Shown in pieces: positions 6,359 through 6,966 of a stretch of DNA of 6,966 bases. The stretch is from the NCBI GenBank assembly GCA_046760905.1, contig JBHIFB010000151.1, forward strand, positions 1-6,966. Reading direction: 5' to 3'. Made by a program: the position numbers and the translations under genes. The notes under the pieces are model-generated. The model searched no databases. It was not told the DNA's origin and saw only the letters and a program-made list of their open reading frames with translations. The DNA comes from JBHIFB01 sp046760905 (GTDB lineage Bacteria > Gemmatimonadota > CAZMKB01). Within the stretch, counting starts at the first letter, position 1. Every line of letters begins with the position of its first letter.

Positions 6359-6966
6359 TCAATAAGCAAGTATCCCATAACGGTATGCTGCGCTTGATAA
6401 TGTATCAGAAGTGTTCACAATAACTGAATCAGTCTTATAAACAGTAAATGTATCCTGCTCGTTATAGACAAATTGAAGATCATACCCGATACCATTAACA
6501 TTAGCATCCCAATAATGTGTAGAGTCCACCATAAGCCTAATAGAAGCCAATTCGAGGCTGTCCGCGAGATGGGAACTCTCTATGACTCCTGAACTGATCT
6601 TCGCTCCTGTAATCAGACTATCTTTCAAGTTTGCCGTTATTTAACTACCATCTGCAATGCTCGATGAATCAAGTCCAAGCGTGTCAAAACTTATCACGAG
6701 CGCATCATTGTAATAATATCGCAAGTCATGGGTCGTCTCCTCTATATTAATGACCCACGATCCATCAAAACCTGCATCATACAACTCAAGCAGATGTTCA
6801 TCTGCGCCATTAAGTGACGTTCCGCTTATCTTTATTCCGTGCGCCTTGAAGTTGGCCCCACTACCGTCTGAAATGTTAATGTCAGCTGCAAAATAATTGT
6901 TGCCGTCACTCTTCAATTTCCATATACTTTGTCTTTTTAACCGGGAGACCAATCCACATATCCTGA
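6359..6966 (-). pseudogene. 3' part of a tail-fibre/S74-like surface protein gene, interrupted by a stop
   Basis: One reading frame runs leftward from the window edge at 6966 to TGA 6359-6361, broken only by TAA at 6641-6643. The part before the stop includes WKLKSDGNNYFAADINISDG, HLLELYDAGFDGSWVINIEE and SFDTLGLDSSSIADGS. The part after it continues in the same frame as ITANLKDSLITGAKISSG, IESSHLADSLEL and ends YRYGILAY. The 'SIADGS...ITANLKDSLITGAKI...HLADSL' pattern is typical of trimeric stalk repeats in phage tail fibres and in surface proteins of the endosialidase-chaperone (S74) type. No chaperone domain is visible after it. The 5' end is outside the window and the frame is open to the edge, so the apparent TTG start at 6950-6952 should not be trusted. 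The interruption could be a true nonsense mutation or a base error. A restart at TTG 6628 has no ribosome site. Confidence 0.65.

Noticed and set aside
6359..6643. Reassigned or recoded stop codons to explain the broken genes
   Set aside because: TAA, TAG and TGA all occur as interruptions here, while purA and the channel gene end at TGA and the acyltransferase and propeller genes at TAG without internal stops. Decay or base errors explain it better.

Overview
The window looks like chromosomal DNA from an uncultivated bacterium of the wider FCB (Fibrobacteres-Chlorobi-Bacteroidetes) neighbourhood, of the kind found in candidate phyla such as WOR-3, Zixibacteria or Eisenbacteria. This placement is inference. 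It rests on a secreted beta-propeller protein ending in a FlgD-Ig/type A sorting-like domain with the hallmark 'NFPNPFNPSTRI' motif. Good Shine-Dalgarno sites, GTG starts and TTGACA-type promoters argue against a typical Bacteroidetes genome. The exact phylum cannot be read from this sequence.

Layout: 1-236 is a regulatory stretch with a strong palindromic hairpin, a sigma70-like promoter and, immediately after it, an intrinsic terminator. 237-1526 (+) is purA (adenylosuccinate synthetase), complete with its catalytic residues. A 10-bp-stem terminator at 1569-1601 separates purA from the convergent gene 1653-3662 (-). That gene encodes a secreted protein of seven propeller-like repeats, two Ig-like domains and the sorting domain. 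A divergent spacer (3663-3948) carries a promoter for a tight two-gene unit on the + strand: a left-handed beta-helix acyltransferase (3949-4710) and an MscS-type mechanosensitive channel (4713-5816), two bases apart. From about 5.82 kb to the end no intact gene is visible. The minus strand there holds two broken genes: the 3' part of a tail-fibre/S74-like surface protein interrupted by an in-frame TAA, and a small lipoprotein-like gene broken by frameshifts and stops. This part is visibly richer in AT.

How the genes work together: purA is a housekeeping unit of its own. The propeller protein is an exported surface or secreted protein of unknown ligand. The acyltransferase and MscS genes may both serve the envelope (glycan modification and osmotic safety valve), but a joint function is inference from spacing only. 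I see no defence system, CRISPR array, IS element, tRNA, rRNA or clear novel multi-gene system. The most interesting parts are the decayed surface-protein locus and the promoter-on-terminator arrangement before purA.
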